A stretch of 7,226 nt of DNA from the NCBI GenBank assembly GCA_002424865.1, contig DILC01000033.1, forward strand, positions 33,764 to 40,989, given 5' to 3'. A program made the translations under genes and the position numbers. The stretch is from Rhodocyclaceae bacterium UBA5602. Its GTDB lineage: Bacteria; Pseudomonadota; Gammaproteobacteria; Burkholderiales; Rhodocyclaceae. Shown here one piece after another: positions 1 to 6,110 of the stretch (position 1 is its first letter; each line of letters begins with the position of its first letter). Below the pieces are notes generated by a model. It was not told the origin of the DNA. It was given only the letters and a program-made list of their open reading frames with translations, and made no database searches.

Positions 1-22
1 CGCGAATTCCCGCCCCTCCCAT

Positions 23-40
23 CCTCCCCTCGCGGGGAGG
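23..40. other. Strong GC hairpin left of ftsB
   Basis: A perfect 7-bp stem (cctcccc at 23-29 pairing with ggggagg at 34-40) closes a tcgc tetraloop. Read on the plus strand it is followed only by TTTCTAT, a poor T-tract. Read on the minus strand, the direction of ftsB, no T-run follows. It is therefore not a convincing intrinsic terminator, although it lies about 115 bases past the ftsB stop and could stabilise the 3' end of the operon transcript. It sits 2 bases from the 22-bp end repeat and may be part of the same dispersed intergenic element. Confidence 0.5.
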
Positions 41-42
41 TT

Positions 43-64
43 TCTATCTGGCTCGCTGCGCGAG
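43..64 (+). repeat. 22-bp repeat, left copy of an inverted pair
   Basis: These 22 bases, beginning tctatctggctcgctgcg, are the exact reverse complement of the last 22 bases of the window. The repeat contains its own small hairpin: ctcgc at 52-56 pairs with gcgag at 60-64 around the loop tgc. No transposase lies between the copies, only housekeeping genes, so a dispersed palindromic (REP-like) intergenic element is more likely than transposon ends. Confidence 0.7.
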
Positions 65-153
65 AGGAGTGATCCGGCGCATGGTCTTTTGTTGCCTGTC
101 AGTTTTTTGTCGCAGGGTTTCACGCGCTCATGCAAGGTATCAGGCAAGGCAGG

Positions 154-501
154 TTACGGTTTGCTTGTCGGGGGCGTGCTTGTTGATGCCGCGGAGGATG
201 GTCGGGTGGATGGTTGTGCCGGTGTTTTTGGCACTTGTGGCACTTGCACAAAAAATTCGCCATTTTTGATCATGCCAAGATCAAAGCGGGCACGTTCTTC
301 GATGGCCTCAAGGCCAGACTTCAAATCGCGCACTTCGGCATCCAGCGCGGCATTGCGTTGTTCCAGGGTCTGGTTTTGCGCGCGTTGCGCTTCAAGCTGC
401 CGACTGTTGTCCCACACGCGAAACCAGCCGCCCTTGCCGAGCCACAATGGGTATTGCAGCAAAGCGATGAGGGCGACTAGCAGCCAGGTTAACCGGCTCA
501 T
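154..501 (-). CDS. ftsB: Cell division protein FtsB
   Basis: FtsB is a small single-pass inner-membrane protein that pairs with FtsL through a coiled coil and, with FtsQ, forms the FtsQLB complex that triggers septal peptidoglycan synthesis. The 115 residues follow the family plan: a membrane anchor at about 4-22 containing the family-like LLQYPLWLGKGG, a coiled-coil stretch at about 29-70 (QLEAQRAQNQTLEQRNAAL), then the family block EAIEERARFDLGMIKNGE and the segment EFFVQV. The last 25 or so residues are a Pro/Ser/Thr tail (PKTPAQPST onward) that looks disordered and makes the protein somewhat longer than the E. coli one (about 103 residues). It is the last gene of the minus-strand cluster, 29 bases after eno, as in many proteobacteria. 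No strong Shine-Dalgarno is visible upstream of its ATG. Confidence 0.95.
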   Translation of the reverse strand: MSRLTWLLVALIALLQYPLWLGKGGWFRVWDNSRQLEAQRAQNQTLEQRNAALDAEVRDLKSGLEAIEERARFDLGMIKNGEFFVQVPQVPKTPAQPSTRPSSAASTSTPPTSKP

Positions 502-530
502 GGCGTGGATTTCACCGGATGGTTTCAGTT

Positions 531-1817
531 TTATTTACGCAAATTATAAAACGCGGCCAAGCCGGGGTAGCTGGAGGTGCCGCCCAGGTCTTCTTCAATG
601 CGCAGCAACTGGTTGTATTTGGCGATGCGGTCTGAGCGGGAAAGCGATCCCGTTTTGATCTGCAAGGCATTCAAGCCTACCGCGATGTCGGCAATGGTTG
701 AGTCTTCCGTCTCGCCCGAGCGATGCGAGATCACCGCCGTGTAGCCAGCGCGCTTGGCTATTTCAACGGCAGCGAAGGTCTCGGTCAGCGTGCCGATCTG
801 GTTGATCTTGACGAGGATGGAATTGGCGATGCCTTGCTGTATGCCTTCGCGCAGGATTTTGGGGTTGGTCACAAACACATCGTCACCCACGATCTGCACT
901 TTTTTGCCCAGACGGTCGGTGAGTGTTTTCCAGCCCGGCCAGTCGGCTTCGCTCATGCCGTCCTCGATGCTGAGAATGGGGAAGCGCTCGGCGAGTGTCG
1001 CCAGGTAGTCGGTAAACGCTTCGGAGGAGAGTTCGAGCTTTTCCGAGGCCAAATGATAGCGGCCATCCTTATAGAACTCGGATGCCGCGCAGTCCAGCGC
1101 TAGCGCCACGTCCTGCCCCGGCGTGTAGCCTGCGGCTTCAATCGCGCGCAGAATCAGCTCGATGGCTTCATCGTTGCCCGCGACGTTGGGCGCAAAACCG
1201 CCTTCGTCACCCACGGTGGTGGGGTAGCCTTTTTTGTCCACCAGTTTTTTCAGGTGCTGGAACACTTCTGCGCCGCAGCGCAGCGCTTCGCGGAAGGATT
1301 GTGCGCCAACGGGCACAATCATGAATTCCTGAATGTCCAGATTGTTGTTGGCGTGCGCGCCGCCGTTGATCACATTCATCATCGGCACGGGCATTTGCAT
1401 GGGGCCGGAACCGCCGAAGTAGCGATACAGCGGCAGCCCGGCTTCTTCTGCTGCGGCTTTGGCCACGGCCATGGAAACGGCCAGCATGGCGTTCGCACCC
1501 AGGCGGGATTTGTTGTCCGTGCCATCCAGTTCGATCAGGGATTGGTCGATAAAAGCCTGCTCTTCAGCGTCCAGGCCGATGATTGATTCGGAGATTTCGG
1601 TGTTGACGTTTTCCACCGCCTGCATCACGCCCTTGCCTAAAAAACGCCCCGCATCGCCATCGCGCAATTCGATGGCTTCGCGTGAGCCTGTGGAAGCGCC
1701 GGAGGGCACGGCTGCGCGGCCCAAAATGCCGGATTCGAGCAAGACATCGGCTTCAACGGTCGGGTTGCCACGCGAATCCAGAATTTCGCGGGCGACGATA
1801 TCAACAATTGCACTCAT
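531..1817 (-). CDS. eno: Enolase (phosphopyruvate hydratase)
   Basis: Enolase interconverts 2-phosphoglycerate and phosphoenolpyruvate in glycolysis and gluconeogenesis, in the cytoplasm; in E. coli it is also a component of the RNA degradosome. The protein is full length (428 residues). The N-terminal domain carries REILDSRGNPTVE at 10-22 and PSGASTG at 38-44. The TIM-barrel active site is intact: H155, E164, E205 in GDEGG, the Mg ligands D242, E285 (SIEDG) and D312 (GDD), the catalytic K337 in the signature ILVKINQIGTLTET (334-347), SHRSGETED at 364-372, and K388. The ATG at 1817 is set by the conserved start and a good Shine-Dalgarno. It follows kdsA by 30 bases and precedes ftsB by 29. 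Its product phosphoenolpyruvate is a substrate of the neighbouring KdsA. Confidence 0.99.
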   Translation of the reverse strand: MSAIVDIVAREILDSRGNPTVEADVLLESGILGRAAVPSGASTGSREAIELRDGDAGRFLGKGVMQAVENVNTEISESIIGLDAEEQAFIDQSLIELDGTDNKSRLGANAMLAVSMAVAKAAAEEAGLPLYRYFGGSGPMQMPVPMMNVINGGAHANNNLDIQEFMIVPVGAQSFREALRCGAEVFQHLKKLVDKKGYPTTVGDEGGFAPNVAGNDEAIELILRAIEAAGYTPGQDVALALDCAASEFYKDGRYHLASEKLELSSEAFTDYLATLAERFPILSIEDGMSEADWPGWKTLTDRLGKKVQIVGDDVFVTNPKILREGIQQGIANSILVKINQIGTLTETFAAVEIAKRAGYTAVISHRSGETEDSTIADIAVGLNALQIKTGSLSRSDRIAKYNQLLRIEEDLGGTSSYPGLAAFYNLRK

Positions 1818-1822
1818 GTTAG

Positions 1823-1827
1823 TCCTT
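1823..1827 (-). promoter_or_regulatory. Ribosome binding site of eno
   Basis: On the minus strand AAGGA lies 5 bases before the eno ATG at 1817. It is the clearest Shine-Dalgarno in the cluster, fitting a highly translated glycolytic gene, and it fixes the start. Confidence 0.7.
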
Positions 1828-1847
1828 GATTTTATTGAAATTAGAGA

Positions 1848-2684
1848 TCAAAAGTGGGCTGCAAAACCACGGCGTTTGGTCACGCCATCGAGTTCAAGCA
1901 AGGTTTCCAACAGCTCCGGCATATCCGCCAGCGGCCAGGCGTTGGGCCCGTCGGACAAGGCTTCGGCTGGATTGGGGTGGGTTTCCATAAACAAGCCCGC
2001 AATGCCGACGGCTACGGCCGCGCGCGCCAGTACGGGGACGAATTCACGCTGCCCGCCGGAAGAGGCGCCTTGCCCGCCGGGGAGTTGCACCGAATGCGTG
2101 CCATCAAACACCACCGGGCAATTCGTCTCGCGCATGATGGCCAGGCTACGCATGTCGGACACCAGATTGTTGTAACCAAACGATGCCCCACGCTCGCACA
2201 CCATGATGGTGTCCGCCCCGGCGTTGGCTTCCTTGGCTTTGGCGACGACATGTTTCATGTCGCCCGGCGCCAGAAACTGGCCTTTTTTGATATTCACCGG
2301 TTTGCCGGAAGCCGCGCACGCCTGGATGAAATCCGTTTGGCGGCACAGGAATGCGGGTGTTTGCAGCACATCCACCACGCTGGCTACTGCGGCAATTTCA
2401 TCCTCGGCATGCACGTCGGTGAGCACCGGCACGCCGATTTGCTGTTTGACCTCAGCCAGGATTGCCAGGCCCGTGTCCATGCCTAAACCGCGAAACGATT
2501 TGCCCGAGCTGCGGTTGGCCTTGTCATAGGACGATTTGTAAATGAAGTTAAGCCCTAGTTTGGCGCAAATTTCCTTGAGCTGGCCGGCCGTGTCCAACGC
2601 CATCTGGCGCGACTCAATGACGCATGGGCCAGCGATCAAGAACAGCGGTTGGTCGAGCCCGGCGTTGAAGTGGCAGAGTTTCAT
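1848..2684 (-). CDS. kdsA: 3-deoxy-8-phosphooctulonate synthase (Kdo-8-P synthase)
   Basis: KdsA condenses phosphoenolpyruvate with D-arabinose 5-phosphate to give Kdo 8-phosphate, the first committed step of Kdo synthesis for the lipopolysaccharide inner core; it is cytoplasmic. The 278 residues form the expected single TIM barrel. Visible motifs are IAGPCVIES (17-25), YKSSYDKANRSS (49-60), CRQTDFIQA (114-122), NIKKGQFLAPGD and DGTHSVQLPGG. All four ligands of the metal-dependent subclass appear present: C21, H197, E234 (METHP) and D245 (SDGP), spaced almost as I recall for the Aquifex enzyme (C11, H185, E222, D233). The E. coli enzyme has Asn at the Cys position and needs no metal. The ATG at 2684 overlaps the pyrG stop as ATGA. 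An in-frame extension back to 2840 lies wholly inside pyrG and was not used. Upstream GAAGAAAA is only a weak ribosome site, so translation is probably coupled to pyrG. Confidence 0.98.
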   Translation of the reverse strand: MKLCHFNAGLDQPLFLIAGPCVIESRQMALDTAGQLKEICAKLGLNFIYKSSYDKANRSSGKSFRGLGMDTGLAILAEVKQQIGVPVLTDVHAEDEIAAVASVVDVLQTPAFLCRQTDFIQACAASGKPVNIKKGQFLAPGDMKHVVAKAKEANAGADTIMVCERGASFGYNNLVSDMRSLAIMRETNCPVVFDGTHSVQLPGGQGASSGGQREFVPVLARAAVAVGIAGLFMETHPNPAEALSDGPNAWPLADMPELLETLLELDGVTKRRGFAAHF

Positions 2685-4330
2685 GCTGTTTTCTTCATCG
2701 AACGCCGTACCGCCAGCGCCGACTTTACGTAGGCGATAAACAGCGGATGCCCGTTGCGCGGGTTGGAGGTGAATTCCGGATGGAACTGGCAGCCCACGAA
2801 CCACGGATGCTGGCTTTGGGGCAGTTCTATCATCTCGCACAGCGGATTGCCTCCTGCGGAGACGCCGGAGATGATCAGCCCGGCTTGTTCCAGGCGCGGA
2901 AGGTAAGCGTTATTGACTTCATAACGATGGCGATGGCGCTCGGTAATCACGTCTTGCCCGTAAATCCCGCGGGCGAGCGTGTCTTTCCTGAGCTGGCACT
3001 TTTGTCCGCCTAAACGCATGGTGCCGCCCAAGTCGGAATTTTCATCACGCTGCTCAATTTTGCCTTCGTGATCTATCCATTCGGTAATCAGGGCGATCAC
3101 CGGGTGCGGCGTTGCGGCGTCAAACTCGGTGCTGTGTGCGTCAGTCAGGCCCGCTGCGTCACGGGCGAATTCAATGACGGCGAGCTGCATCCCCAGGCAA
3201 ATGCCCAGGTAGGGCACTTGGTGTTCGCGCGCGTAGCGAATGGCGGCGATCTTGCCTTCCGTGCCGCGTCGGCCAAAGCCACCTGGCACCAGAATCGCGT
3301 CCATTTCGGCAAGCGAGCCGCAGCCGTCCTTTTCCAGCAGTTCGGAATCCACGTAATGGATATTTACCTTGCTGCGCGTGTGTATCCCCGCATGCACCAA
3401 GGCTTCAGTGAGGGATTTATAGGATTCGGTCAGGTCGACATATTTGCCCACGAAGGCGATATTCACTTCGTCTTCGGGGTGTTCCAGCGAGTCAACCAGC
3501 TTGTTCCAGACGGATAAATCCGCCGCTTTGGAGAGGATCGCGAGCTTGTGGCAAACAATTTGATCCAGCATTTGCTCATGCAACATGGCCGGGATCTTGT
3601 AGATGCTGCTCGCATCCAGGGCCGAAATCACAGCCTCGGGCTGCACATTGGTGAACAGCGCAATTTTGAGACGTTCATCGTCAGGCAGGGGGCGATCCGC
3701 ACGGCACAGCAAAATGTCCGGCTGGATGCCGATTTGCCGTAATTCCTTGACCGAATGTTGCGTCGGTTTGGTTTTGAGCTCGCCTGCGGTAGGAATCCAC
3801 GGCACGAGGGTCAAGTGGATAAAGCAGGCGTTGTTTTTGCCTTCCTGGATGCCCATTTGGCGAATGGCTTCCAAAAAAGGCAGCGATTCAATATCGCCCA
3901 CCGTGCCGCCGACTTCAACAATCGCCACATCTGCGCCTTCCGCGCCGCGCCGGATGTATTGCTTGATCTCGTCGGTAATGTGCGGAATAACCTGGACCGT
4001 CTTGCCGAGATACTCGCCGCGGCGTTCTTTTTTGATGACGGATTCGTAAATCTGCCCCGTCGTGAAATTGTTGCGCCTGCCCATTTTGGCGCTGGTAAAG
4101 CGCTCATAGTGGCCAAGATCAAGATCGGTTTCTGCGCCGTCCTCGGTGACAAACACCTCGCCATGCTGGAAGGGCGACATGGTGCCGGGATCGACATTGA
4201 TGTAAGGGTCAAGCTTGAGGTGGGTAACGGTTAAACCGCGCGATTCGAGAATCGCCCCCAGACTTGCAGCAGCAATGCCTTTGCCCAAGCTGGACACGAC
4301 ACCACCTGTAACGAAAACATATTTAGCCAT
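2681..4330 (-). CDS. pyrG: CTP synthase (glutamine hydrolysing)
   Basis: PyrG aminates UTP to CTP using ATP and glutamine, the last step of pyrimidine nucleotide synthesis, as a cytoplasmic tetramer. The 549 residues match the usual length (about 545). The N-terminal synthase domain (about 1-266) starts with YVFVTGGVVSSLGKG, including the P-loop around K17, and has the Mg ligands D71 (ETDLDLGHYERF) and E139 (VEVGGTVGDIES) and the UTP-site motif KTKPTQHSVKEL. The glutaminase domain (about 290-540) has PGGFGRRG at 349-356, the nucleophile C378 in GICLGMQ, the lid region DENSDLGGTMRLG, and the catalytic H517 and E519 in CQFHPEF. I chose the ATG at 4330 (MAKYVFVTGG) because it matches the family start; a 23-residue in-frame extension to 4399 is unlike the family. 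It is the first gene of the minus-strand cluster and overlaps kdsA by 4 bp. Confidence 0.99.
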   Translation of the reverse strand: MAKYVFVTGGVVSSLGKGIAAASLGAILESRGLTVTHLKLDPYINVDPGTMSPFQHGEVFVTEDGAETDLDLGHYERFTSAKMGRRNNFTTGQIYESVIKKERRGEYLGKTVQVIPHITDEIKQYIRRGAEGADVAIVEVGGTVGDIESLPFLEAIRQMGIQEGKNNACFIHLTLVPWIPTAGELKTKPTQHSVKELRQIGIQPDILLCRADRPLPDDERLKIALFTNVQPEAVISALDASSIYKIPAMLHEQMLDQIVCHKLAILSKAADLSVWNKLVDSLEHPEDEVNIAFVGKYVDLTESYKSLTEALVHAGIHTRSKVNIHYVDSELLEKDGCGSLAEMDAILVPGGFGRRGTEGKIAAIRYAREHQVPYLGICLGMQLAVIEFARDAAGLTDAHSTEFDAATPHPVIALITEWIDHEGKIEQRDENSDLGGTMRLGGQKCQLRKDTLARGIYGQDVITERHRHRYEVNNAYLPRLEQAGLIISGVSAGGNPLCEMIELPQSQHPWFVGCQFHPEFTSNPRNGHPLFIAYVKSALAVRRSMKKTA

Positions 4331-4355
4331 GGAAATGCAGGTGTGGGAAATTCGT

Positions 4356-4385
4356 ATGATAGCGGAAATTCGCCATTTGAATGAA
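4356..4385 (-). promoter_or_regulatory. Possible pyrG operon promoter
   Basis: On the minus strand a -10-like TATCAT (4361-4356, five of six consensus bases) lies 25 bases before the pyrG ATG. A poor -35-like TTCATT (4385-4380) lies 18 bases further upstream. If used, the leader would be only about 20 bases, and no strong Shine-Dalgarno is visible in it. The AT-rich stretch at 4430-4475 could hold another start site or an UP-like element. This is a motif match only. Confidence 0.3.
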
Positions 4386-4473
4386 GGGGGTGAGGACAAA
4401 AACTCTGCGGCGCGTGGTGGCTGATAAGATTGATTTATTGAAAAAATTTTTAATTCTCAATCAGTTATAAAAT

Positions 4474-4510
4474 CCGGCTAATTTTTTCAGGCAGCCTGTT
4501 TTTTTGCCGG
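4474..4510. other. Nested dyad with flanking T-runs
   Basis: An inner 11-bp palindrome (caggcagcctg, 4488-4498) sits between two T-runs and is enclosed by an outer inverted pair, ccggc at 4474-4478 and gccgg at 4506-4510. On the plus strand the inner stem is followed by seven Ts, which recalls an intrinsic terminator, but the stem is only 4 bp with a 3-base loop. It may be an operator-like dyad or a weak terminator of an unseen short transcript. Confidence 0.3.
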
Positions 4511-4617
4511 GCTGATGCAACTTGGCAGGTCTTGTTCAGGAAAGGCCGGAGATTCCAAGTAAGCTGCTTGCCGCTTTTTAGTTGGTGCATGGGCGCAAAG
4601 GATTAAAACCAAAAAGC

Positions 4618-4623
4618 TATAAT
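4618..4623 (+). promoter_or_regulatory. Candidate -10 box for apbC
   Basis: This is a perfect TATAAT on the coding strand of apbC, 134 bases before its ATG. No good -35 hexamer lies 16-18 bases upstream (the region reads gggcgcaaagg) and there is no extended TG. A promoter using it would depend on an activator or be weak. The resulting leader would be about 125-130 bases and would contain the hairpin at 4639-4676. Confidence 0.4.
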
Positions 4624-4638
4624 GGCCGCTTGTTTTCG

Positions 4639-4676
4639 ACAGGCTGGAAAATTAGTCCCGTGCCAGCATTGCCTGT
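4639..4676 (+). other. Hairpin in the probable apbC leader
   Basis: acaggc (4639-4644) pairs with gcctgt (4671-4676). The helix continues with tgg (4645-4647) and cca (4663-4665) across a 5-base bulge, or alternatively forms gctgg (4643-4647) with ccagc (4663-4667). ATTTTCC follows. It would begin about 10 bases after the start site predicted from the TATAAT at 4618. An attenuator or binding structure is possible but unproven. Confidence 0.3.
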
Positions 4677-4757
4677 ATTTTCCTGTCTTTGCCTGTTGTC
4701 TTCGTTGTAAGCTCACGCACTGTCCATGGGACATCCCAGCGCCCGTTATCCTTTTTT

Positions 4758-5861
4758 ATGACCCAGATTACTGAAAAAACCATACTCGACACCTTGTCCC
4801 AGGTGACCAACCCGCACACGCAGCGCGATTTTGTGAGTGCAAAACAGATTAAAAATATCCGCTTGTCCGCGGACGGCAAAAATGATGTCGCGCTGGATGT
4901 TGTCCTCAACTACCCCGCCAAACGTCAGTTGGGGCGTATCCAGGCAATCGTTACGGAGGGCTTGCAAAGCATTCCGGCCATTGGCCAGATCAGCGTGAAT
5001 GTGTCCTCAGCCGTCGTGGCGCATGCCGTACAGCGCGGGGTGAAGCTGATTCCCGGCGTCAAGAACATCATCGCTGTGGCCAGTGGCAAGGGCGGAGTGG
5101 GCAAATCCACGACTGCCGTGAATCTGGCCTTGGCCTTGATGCTGGAAGGTGCGCGGGTAGGTATTCTGGATGCGGATATTTATGGTCCGTCCCTGCCGCA
5201 AATGCTGGGTGTGCAAGGACAGCAGCCCGAAGCGGTTGAAGGCCGCGGCATCATGCCGTTAATGGCCCATGGCCTGCAGGCCATGTCGATTGGTTTGCTG
5301 ATCGACCCGGAGCAGCCCATGGTGTGGCGCGGGCCGATGGTCACGCAAGCCTTGATGCAGTTGCTGAAAGAAACCTGCTGGCAGGATCTGGACTATTTGA
5401 TTGTTGACATGCCGCCCGGAACAGGCGATATTCAGCTCACCCTGGCGCAACAAGTGCCTGTTACCGGCGCGGTGATTGTGACCACGCCACAGGATATTGC
5501 GCTCCTGGATGCGCGCAAAGGGCTTAAAATGTTCGAAAAAGTAGGTGTGCCGATTTTAGGCGTGGTGGAAAACATGAGCATTCACATCTGTTCGCAGTGC
5601 GGCCATGCAGAGCCTGTTTTCGGTAGTGGCGGTGGTGGGCGCATGGCGACGGATTATGCCATTGAGCTGTTGGGGGCCTTGCCATTGGATATTGCGATTC
5701 GCACGCAGACGGATGCAGGTACGCCCACGGTGGTGGCTGATCCTGACGGGCAGGTAGCTGAGATTTACGCGACGATCGCGCGCCGTCTTGCGGTTAAACT
5801 GGCAGGACAGGCGCAGGATCAGACCAGTAAGTTTCCTGACATCGTGATCCGGAATACGTAA
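4758..5861 (+). CDS. apbC: Iron-sulfur cluster carrier Mrp/ApbC (P-loop NTPase)
   Basis: Mrp/ApbC is a cytoplasmic P-loop ATPase of the Mrp/NBP35 family that binds a [4Fe-4S] cluster at a dimer interface and passes it to target proteins. The 367 residues show an N-terminal MIP18-like (DUF59) domain at about 4-75 (FVSAKQIKNIRLS), a linker, then the ATPase: deviant Walker A GKGGVGKST (110-118), DADIYGPSLPQ (138-148), the switch region DMPPGTGD (217-224), VTTPQDIALLDARKG, and the bridging cysteines C278 and C281 in HICSQCGH, followed by FGSGGG. The ATG at 4758 is chosen because alignment to the family starts there; an upstream in-frame ATG at 4689 adds 23 unrelated residues. No Shine-Dalgarno precedes the ATG, only CTTTTTT. 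The N-terminal domain has TNP where relatives usually have DP. It appears monocistronic: the next gene is 249 bases away, and the dcd gene I recall as a common betaproteobacterial neighbour is absent. Confidence 0.97.
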   Translation: MTQITEKTILDTLSQVTNPHTQRDFVSAKQIKNIRLSADGKNDVALDVVLNYPAKRQLGRIQAIVTEGLQSIPAIGQISVNVSSAVVAHAVQRGVKLIPGVKNIIAVASGKGGVGKSTTAVNLALALMLEGARVGILDADIYGPSLPQMLGVQGQQPEAVEGRGIMPLMAHGLQAMSIGLLIDPEQPMVWRGPMVTQALMQLLKETCWQDLDYLIVDMPPGTGDIQLTLAQQVPVTGAVIVTTPQDIALLDARKGLKMFEKVGVPILGVVENMSIHICSQCGHAEPVFGSGGGGRMATDYAIELLGALPLDIAIRTQTDAGTPTVVADPDGQVAEIYATIARRLAVKLAGQAQDQTSKFPDIVIRNT

Positions 5862-6110
5862 AAAGTCGGCGCTGGCAAGACGGCGGCTGTGCCCGGGGTG
5901 GCTCAGGGAGGCCAGCGATACCTGCGTATTTGCCGATATATTCCAATGAATGGCGCGGTGGTTTATCGGCGTATTTCAAGTCAGGTTTGACTATCGGTTT
6001 GACTATCGGTTTGACTAATGAGCCGCCTTTAAACGGCGTCGTATAAAACAATCAATGTGCCCTGTGAGCAGGGTTTGATATTTAACTTAATTTTTTAGGC
6101 GACATGCCCT
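5862..6110. other. Intergenic region between apbC and the unknown gene
   Basis: No convincing gene is seen in these 249 bases. A 7-bp inverted pair, cgctggc (5870-5876) and gccagcg (5911-5917), with a 34-base loop and no T-run, follows the apbC stop; it is not a canonical terminator. A second inverted pair, gccgata (5932-5938) and tatcggc (5964-5970), comes next, then the 12-bp repeat array at 5984-6019. A TATAAA at 6042-6047 could be a -10 box, but no well-spaced -35 is present (the nearest TTGACT, at 6011, is 25 bases away). T6 at 6091-6096 precedes AGGCGA and the gene start. Confidence 0.5.
5984..6019 (+). repeat. Three tandem 12-bp repeats (ggtttgactatc)
   Basis: Units lie at 5984-5995, 5996-6007 and 6008-6019. 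The first two are identical and the third ends in aat instead of atc. Each contains TTGACT, and the TATCGG made at the unit junctions also occurs at 5964-5969 and inverted at 5933-5938. The array ends 91 bases before the ATG of the unknown gene. Such an array may bind a regulator, or may be simple slippage. Confidence 0.75.

Larger units (their letters stand above)
4331..4757. promoter_or_regulatory. Divergent intergenic region between pyrG and apbC
   Basis: These 427 bases separate two genes read away from each other, so they must hold the promoters of both. No plausible coding frame is visible. Contents from left to right: a possible pyrG promoter (4356-4385), an AT-rich block with A6T5 at 4441-4451 and TATAAA at 4466-4471, a nested dyad (4474-4510), a plus-strand TATAAT (4618-4623), a leader hairpin (4639-4676), three CCTGT motifs exactly 10 bases apart (4672, 4682, 4692), and a small hairpin tgtcc-atg-ggaca at 4721-4733. 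In many betaproteobacteria I recall metG lying divergently next to apbC; here pyrG takes that place. Confidence 0.6.

Noticed and set aside
4..9. EcoRI site gaattc at the left edge as a cloning junction
   Set aside because: A 6-bp site is expected by chance and no vector-like sequence is visible.
89..658. Plus-strand frame of 189 codons across ftsB and the end of eno
   Set aside because: It is antisense to two well-recognised genes and has no family resemblance.
2685..2840. N-terminal extension of KdsA to an upstream ATG
   Set aside because: It lies entirely inside pyrG in another frame and has no resemblance to KdsA; the family start MKLCHFNAGLDQP is at 2684.
4689..4757. 23-residue N-terminal extension of ApbC
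   Set aside because: It is unlike the family, and the MIP18-like domain begins just after the ATG at 4758.
5870..5917. Intrinsic terminator of apbC
   Set aside because: The 7-bp stem closes a 34-base loop and no T-run follows.
5984..6019. Plasmid-type replication origin or CRISPR
   Set aside because: The 12-bp units are directly adjacent with no spacers, and no replication initiator or cas gene is present.
5794..6051. Minus-strand 85-codon frame overlapping the end of apbC
   Set aside because: Part is antisense to apbC and part is the 12-bp repeat translated as VKPIVKPIVKP. It has no recognisable domain.
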